A DNA stretch of 64,000 nucleotides from Rhizopus arrhizus (taxonomy: Eukaryota; Mucoromycota; Mucoromycetes; Mucorales; Rhizopodaceae). A model generated the notes under the pieces. That model saw nothing but the letters and a program-made list of their open reading frames with translations. It was not told the origin of the DNA and ran no database searches. This document shows, piece after piece, positions 59,580 through 64,000 of this stretch. Position 1 is the first letter of the stretch. Each line of letters opens with the position of its first letter. A program made the position numbers and the translations under genes. The stretch is taken from NCBI GenBank assembly GCA_024220505.1, contig JAKZZE010000009.1, forward strand, positions 506,001 to 570,000, in the 5' to 3' direction.

Positions 59580-60350
59580 ATCCTGAAGATGACAAGAACT
59601 TTTGAAGGATTCAGTTTAAAAGAGCGTACCAAACTAGGTTGGATGAAAGATACAAATGGATGTCTGAATGGACTCAGACAGATATGAATTATCTTACTAA
59701 CTGTGTGTTTATTGACGAAGCTGGATTTGACATCAGTATGAGACCAGAATATGGTCGTGCAGCAAGTGGTTCTTCTGTTGTAGTCGTTACTCCTTCAACG
59801 CGAGCTGAAACGCATACGATTCTTGGGGCAATATCATTTTTGGGTGTTGTAAATATAGAAGTTAGAATTCCTCAAAAGCCCAAAAAATTAAAGCAGATGG
59901 CTCTCGTAAAAGAAAATCAACTAAACCTAAAGAAATCAGACAAACTGGTACTGTAACCGGCCATTACATGAACTTTATAACTAAGACATTAAATCAAATG
60001 GATAAATTTCCACAAATACTTCAGACGAAATTCGAGCTTTGATAGAAAAAAGATGATACAGGTGTATTTACCTTCCTCCTTACTCTCCTGAATTGAATCC
60101 TATAGAACAACTTTGGTCTTCTGTTAAACGAAATGTTAGACGCTCTCAATTCAGTGATAAAGAAGATTTGCTGAATCATGTAATAGTATTCCTTATAGTA
60201 CCACTAGAAGCTTTATACAGCATTCTACTGACGTTTTTCCTAAGCACCTAAATAAAGTACCTCTAACAATAACGCAAATTGGGAAAATCAAAATGCAAAT
60301 TGAAATTTATTGTCTGCATATTGAGAATTCAATATCCGCAATATGAATTG
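59580..60350 (+). mobile_element. Tc1/mariner-like relic 3, 5' truncated
   Basis: Plus-strand transposase remains: DERYKWMSEWTQTDMNYLTN, CVFIDEAGFDISMR (first Asp), VVVTPSTRAETHTILGAIS, a frame change near 59875 into KADGSRKRKSTKPKEIRQTG and TVTGHYMNFITKTL. A deletion then removes the second Asp (VMDN) block, leaving LIEKR, a stop, and YLPPYSPELNPIEQLWSSVK with the catalytic Glu. It is related to element 1. Its 5' part is missing exactly where element 2 ends (59551), so element 2 or an associated deletion probably removed it. The 3' end carries phased iterons to about 60345. Confidence 0.75.
60274..60345 (+). repeat. 3'-end iterons of Tc1-like relic 3
   Basis: GCAAATTG at 60274 and 60295, GCATATTG at 60316 and GCAATATG at 60338: spacing 21, 21 and 22 bp. 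The array is the same type as in the other Tc1-like copies, with a different core sequence. Confidence 0.6.
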
Positions 60351-60657
60351 GAAGTCATACTGAAATGGAGTGAATGAAGATTACGCTAAAAAAATGAACA
60401 ACAGCAATTACACAAAATCAACTCAGCAGTACCACTCTGATTCTTTATAAAAACCCCTTTGAATTTTACCTTGTTTTATCCTTCAAAAACTACTCATATA
60501 GTTTACACAAAAGATTATTTCTATATTTTGCTTGAAAAAGACAGAGAACGTAAGAACCATTATAAATTATAAAGTGTATGCTTGTTAATCGTATCAATAA
60601 AAAGTGCTGTTTAAAGACATAAATAAAATAAATTATCATCAAAACATTTTAATACTT

Positions 60658-60765
60658 ATCCCAATCATCATTGCCTCCGTTCCAGGTTCCGATGAGGTGG
60701 TAATAGGCTCTTTCACGCCACACTTTATTTTCAGATAATATACGATTAAACAGATTTTTATTTAT
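60658..60765 (-). other. Short open frame with conserved YHL-x-GGN core
   Basis: The minus strand is open over about 36 codons and ends NKVWRERAYYHLIGTWNGGN plus DDWDKY and a stop near 60658. A related sequence lies at 63640-63745 (minus) and a weaker one at 63870-63930 (plus). It adjoins the 3' end of LINE D. It may be the end of a TE-encoded protein or of an unknown repeated gene. Confidence 0.4.
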
Positions 60766-60850
60766 AAATAATTAAATCTCTATTGGGCGCACGATTGTAA
60801 TATTACATCTTTTCCGCCCGAGGCAGTTCATAAAGTAAGGATAGTGGTGA

Positions 60851-60880
60851 CTAAAAAACCCTTTTGGGATCAAGGGTAAA
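60851..60880 (-). other. 3' UTR hairpin of LINE D
   Basis: On the minus strand ACCCTTGATCCCAAAAGGGT is followed by TTTTTAG; stem ACCCTT/AAGGGT. It corresponds to the LINE C hairpin. A related TTTTACACTTGATCCC block lies 40 bp upstream. Confidence 0.5.
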
Positions 60881-60922
60881 AATGCTTTGGAAAAAGTGAA
60901 AAGGGATCAAGTGTAAAAGACA

Positions 60923-63660
60923 CTAGTGAGAAGGAAAAGAGGGTAGCCATTCTAAGAGTCTTTGCCCAAGGTGAGTGGGCGGAGTAGGTGGGATCTTATC
61001 GTGATATAGGTAATCTAGTTCATATAGGATTCTGCATATAGTTGGCCAGCGAATGGTCCACGAGAGTGTTCTGTTAGGAGAGCGAGGCTTCTTGGTAGGT
61101 AGCATATTTAAAAGGAAGGACAATGGGTCAGAGATCGTTTCGGGCATCATGAGTCTGCGGTGCATCTGGAGACAATGAATGGTATGGGCTTTTGTAAAGG
61201 ATTGGTCAGGGTGTCGAGGGCAGGATTTGTATCGACCACCAGGGAGCCAGCCAAGACGCCAACGTATGCAACGACTTCTTTCAGACTTGGACATAGGTAG
61301 CCATAGGACAGGGTCAAGAGAGATAGTTGGACGGCAGTGTTGAAGGAGAACGGAGGCATGCGTGGAACGTTAATTATCGAGGTTGCCTTGACGGTAGTCT
61401 CGTTGTATCGACTTTAAAGAGCGACGATCCAGGGACTCTGGGTCGGGGAGGCATCTCTTCCAAATGGGAGACCTAGAGAGTTTGTACCATTGGGAGTGAC
61501 TTCGGGACTGGCGGATATGTGGAAGAAGATGGTGTAACAGAGCATCTTCGGGAAGAGTAAGGGAACGTAGAAGGAACTGAGATTGTAGAGCATAAGCACG
61601 TTCCTGCATCGTTGGTAGCTTCGACATATGTAGCATTACCGCGATGGAAGATGTGTGGGAGCCACCGAAAATCCGACGCAAACAGACGTTTTGGGCATCT
61701 TCCAGTTGTTTACTAAGGAATTTGGTGATCTTGGTAATGGCCAGGCCGTATTCCAGTTGAGCACGAACAATGTGACTGTAAAAGCGGGTACCAAGGAGAG
61801 GAGAAAAGCCTTTAGGGTGTACACCAATAGCTGAGAGTTGGTTCATAGTGGCAAGGGCTTTGGTCTTGTTTTGATTGACCAATGCAACAGCATCGAGATA
61901 GCCTCCAGGGTGAAAGGGAATTCCGAGGTAGGGAAATGAAGGTTGCTTTGGAATTGGTTCGCCATAGAGAGTGTAACTTGAAGACGGTTGCATTGGATCT
62001 AGTATAACACATTTACTTGGGTTCCATCGGTACCCAAGCTTGTAACTATGGTCTTCGCAAGACTTGAGGAGGCTTGGCATGTCGGCCTTAGCAGCTATGA
62101 GAACCACATCGTCAGCATAGAGGAGGCAGTTCAACCGAAGGATAAGTTCGGTAGGGGAAATATCCATGGTTATAGGTCGTAGGCGCAGAAGGCGAGGTAA
62201 CTCGTTAATGTATATAGAATACAAAAACGGAGAGAGGATTGACCCTTGTAGGACACCGGTGACTGGCGAGAAGCGTGTAGATGCTGTATTGTTGAGTAAT
62301 ACTTCTATTTGGACCTCGTCAAATAAGTTTCGTAGTAGATTAATGAGCGCCGCAGGTGCTGTTTTTTCTAGCGTGTGCCATATTTGGCGGCGATCCACAG
62401 TGTCATATGCTGACTTGATGTCCAAGAATGCTAGTACTGGGGTTATGCGATAGTGGCGACGGAGAACGGTACATATCTCTGCTAGGCAAAGGGTTTGGTC
62501 TAAAGATCCTCTAGATTCGCGAAACCCGCCTTGGGCTATGTCTAAAGGAGGACTGTGATCTATCAGAAAGTGGTGAATACTACGTTCTAACAGCTTTCGG
62601 AAAACGGACGTGAGGCTAATAGGTCTATGATTGCCAGGTTCAGTCGGATCACCTTTCTTGTAGATTGGTACTACTTGGGCCAAACGCCAATCAGCAGGTG
62701 TGTAAGACCATGTCCAGCATAGCTGAAACAGAAACAGTAGTATAGGCGCAATGGCTGGTTGTAGAGGAGCGAGCATCTCTTGCCGGAGATGGTCAGGGCC
62801 TGGCGCCTTCTTAGGTGGTAGTTGTCTAAGAGCATCTTTGACATCATCCAGTAAAATTGGGCAGGTATCTTGCGAAAAAGGAGTGGTATGATACCGCAAC
62901 GAGTGATCTTCGTCCATATCTTGGAGTAGTCGTCCTGAATAGATCGTTTGCAAGTGCGAAGCCATTACCTCAGCTGCCTGTTCTGGGCCATCTATGGTAG
63001 AAAAGGAAGGTTTTAGATTTCTGTTTTTACGTATTTTACACAGCCTTGCAATTGCTGTAGTATACTCTCCCTTTTCCATTTTGTTACAGAAATCTTTCCA
63101 GGTTTCTCGCCTTCGCTGTTGGATCATTCTGCGCAATTTAGCCTTAGTTTCTTGGTGGAGCAGCCAATACTTTAGACAGTTTATTCCTTGTGCTCTCCGC
63201 CATTTCCTGTAGTAGTATTCTTTAAGATCAAAGACCTCTTGTAATTCGCGCGTCCAAAACTGTTGCTGGAAATCGTTTGTTCGCCTTGTATGACGTCCAC
63301 AAACCAAATCCAGAGATTGATAGATCGCTTGACAAAGGGCTCGATTGAATTGCTCAATATATGTCGCTGCGGAGGATCTGTTGTCAAAGGGAGGGACGTT
63401 GGTTGGGATGAGATCTTTGGTGATATGGGAAAAGTGTTCTACATATTGAGATCTGAGCTGGTCATCTTTTAGCTTGTTCAAGCGCCATAGGATTCGTTTG
63501 GGTGCATTGGTTCTTGGGGATGGTGTTGTCACTTGGAAGGAGAGTGTCATAAACTTATGGTAGGAGTCAAGCGATATCAGATAATATACACTCTTTTCAG
63601 AAAGTAAATTCGCCCAATGGCGAGAACAAAATTCAGGTTGTACGAAAAATAATTGCAGGT
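60923..63660 (-). pseudogene. LINE D ORF2 remnant (reverse transcriptase), one premature stop
   Basis: A continuous frame from at least 63660 to the stop at 60923, interrupted only by TAA at 61372-61370 (after YRQGNLDN). RT motifs: VVPIYKKGDPTEPGNHRPIS, LDIAQGGFRESRGSLDQTLC, AFLDIKSAYDTVDRRQIWH (motif A), TGVLQGSILSPFLYSIYINE (motif B), LNCLLYADDVVLIAAK (motif C). Beyond the stop the tail SRCIRWRLGWLPGGRYKSCP matches LINE C. With a single stop and intact catalytic residues, it is the best-preserved RT of the window. Confidence 0.88.
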
Positions 63661-63745
63661 CGTTCCTACTCCAATACTTGTTGCCTCCGTTCGGACTCCA
63701 GATGTGGTAAAGGACTCTCCGAGCCGCGCTTTTTTATTTGAAAAT
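63640..63745 (-). other. Second copy of the YH-x-GGN motif, in frame with LINE D
   Basis: The minus strand reads AARRVLYHIWSPNGGNKYW and the frame continues without stop into the LINE D ORF2 remnant. The DNA is similar to the 60.66-60.77 kb copy (shared GAACGGAGGCAA and flanking bases). Confidence 0.4.
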
Positions 63746-63807
63746 TTTCTTATACAATAAACTAAAATGTATATTATGTCTTCTTTATAACTTTCTAAGA
63801 CGTTGAT

Positions 63808-63828
63808 AATATATATATATATATATAT
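63808..63828. repeat. (AT)n microsatellite
   Basis: About ten AT units in a row, in AT-rich DNA upstream of the third YH motif copy. Confidence 0.8.
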
Positions 63829-63869
63829 TTATATATTAGATCTAAAATCCTTTTATACCAAGGGAGGGA

Positions 63870-63930
63870 AGTTGAATGGCCGGGTTTTACCATATCTTCC
63901 GTCCTCACTACGGCAACGTCCGTATTTTTT
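63870..63930 (+). other. Third, diverged copy of the YH motif
   Basis: The plus strand reads MAGFYHIFRPHYGNVRI. The DNA TTTTACCATATCTTCCGTCC can be aligned with TTTACCACATCTGGAGTCC of the minus-strand copy at 63.7 kb, in inverted orientation. The similarity is weak and short. Confidence 0.25.
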
Positions 63931-64000
63931 TTTTTTTGAAAAGATCCGAAAACCAAGTAAATCATGGTTCTTTCCGCTATTATTATGGCTTTATAGAATC

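Larger units (their letters stand above)
60760..63760 (-). mobile_element. Non-LTR retrotransposon LINE D, 5' truncated, nearly open
   Basis: Minus-strand element of the same family as LINE C. The reverse transcriptase and C-terminal part are nearly intact (one stop). The endonuclease is missing except for its last residues (SYHKFMTLSFQV). The 3' UTR contains the hairpin at 60880-60851 and ends in an AT-rich tail at about 60760. The 5' boundary is approximate because the frame runs through into a short conserved motif at 63640-63745. Confidence 0.8.

Overview
The window looks like nuclear DNA of an early-diverging filamentous fungus, most likely Mucoromycota (Mucorales-like). It is AT-rich, with long A/T homopolymers. 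Introns are short (about 45-110 nt) with GTAAG/GTATG donors and TAG/CAG acceptors. Genes are compact and typically fungal (ATG4, RPC6, ERCC1/Rad10, SNAPC1-like, mitochondrial bL27). It also carries the non-LTR retrotransposon and Tc1/mariner types I associate with Mucorales. The lineage is inferred from protein character, not from a database search.

Positions 1-36 kb are mostly gene-bearing. In order: a truncated kelch-like gene; a mucin-like single-pass membrane protein; a PKA-type kinase; a stretch with decayed coding relics (about 9.3-10.8 kb); an ankyrin protein; an SNAPC1-like snRNA transcription factor subunit; a secreted proteinase K-type subtilase; a PX-domain AGC kinase whose PX part lies in two short exons; ERCC1; an unrecognised gene; a rhomboid protease; an unidentified pseudogene and a 100-bp MITE; an AhpD-like protein without the CxxC; RNA polymerase III subunit RPC6; ATG4; a MED9-like gene with a one-base frame problem; bL27m; a multi-pass membrane protein; and a coiled-coil protein.

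From about 36 kb onward mobile elements and lineage-specific genes dominate. There are at least five non-LTR (LINE) copies or fragments (A minus 40.97-43.40 kb; B plus 43.40-48.43; C plus about 50.4-54.3; E fragment plus 55.85-56.29; D minus 60.76-63.76). A LINE ORF1 fragment lies at 39.87-40.85. There are four Tc1/mariner-like DDE elements (36.1, 54.3-55.8, 58.0-59.55 and 59.6-60.35 kb). A 397-bp tandem array (48.92-50.37 kb) lies between LINE B and LINE C. Every autonomous element is broken by stops, frameshifts or truncation. Two multi-exon genes of unclear function sit among them: a seven-exon gene at 36.67-38.69 kb and an intact-looking eight-exon gene at 56.30-57.90 kb with a PD-(D/E)XK-like nuclease signature.

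The most notable structure that ordinary annotation misses is in the Tc1-like elements. Three of them carry different subterminal iterons, each repeated every 21-22 bp (about two DNA helical turns): eight units at 36122-36282, three plus two units at the two ends of the 58025-59551 element, and four units at 60274-60345. I read these as phased transposase-binding arrays. Other structures worth attention are the 397-bp array, a hairpin shared by the 3' UTRs of LINEs C and D, and a recurring short open frame with a YH-x-GGN core around LINE D. All exon models were derived by eye from splice signals and reading-frame closure, without transcripts.
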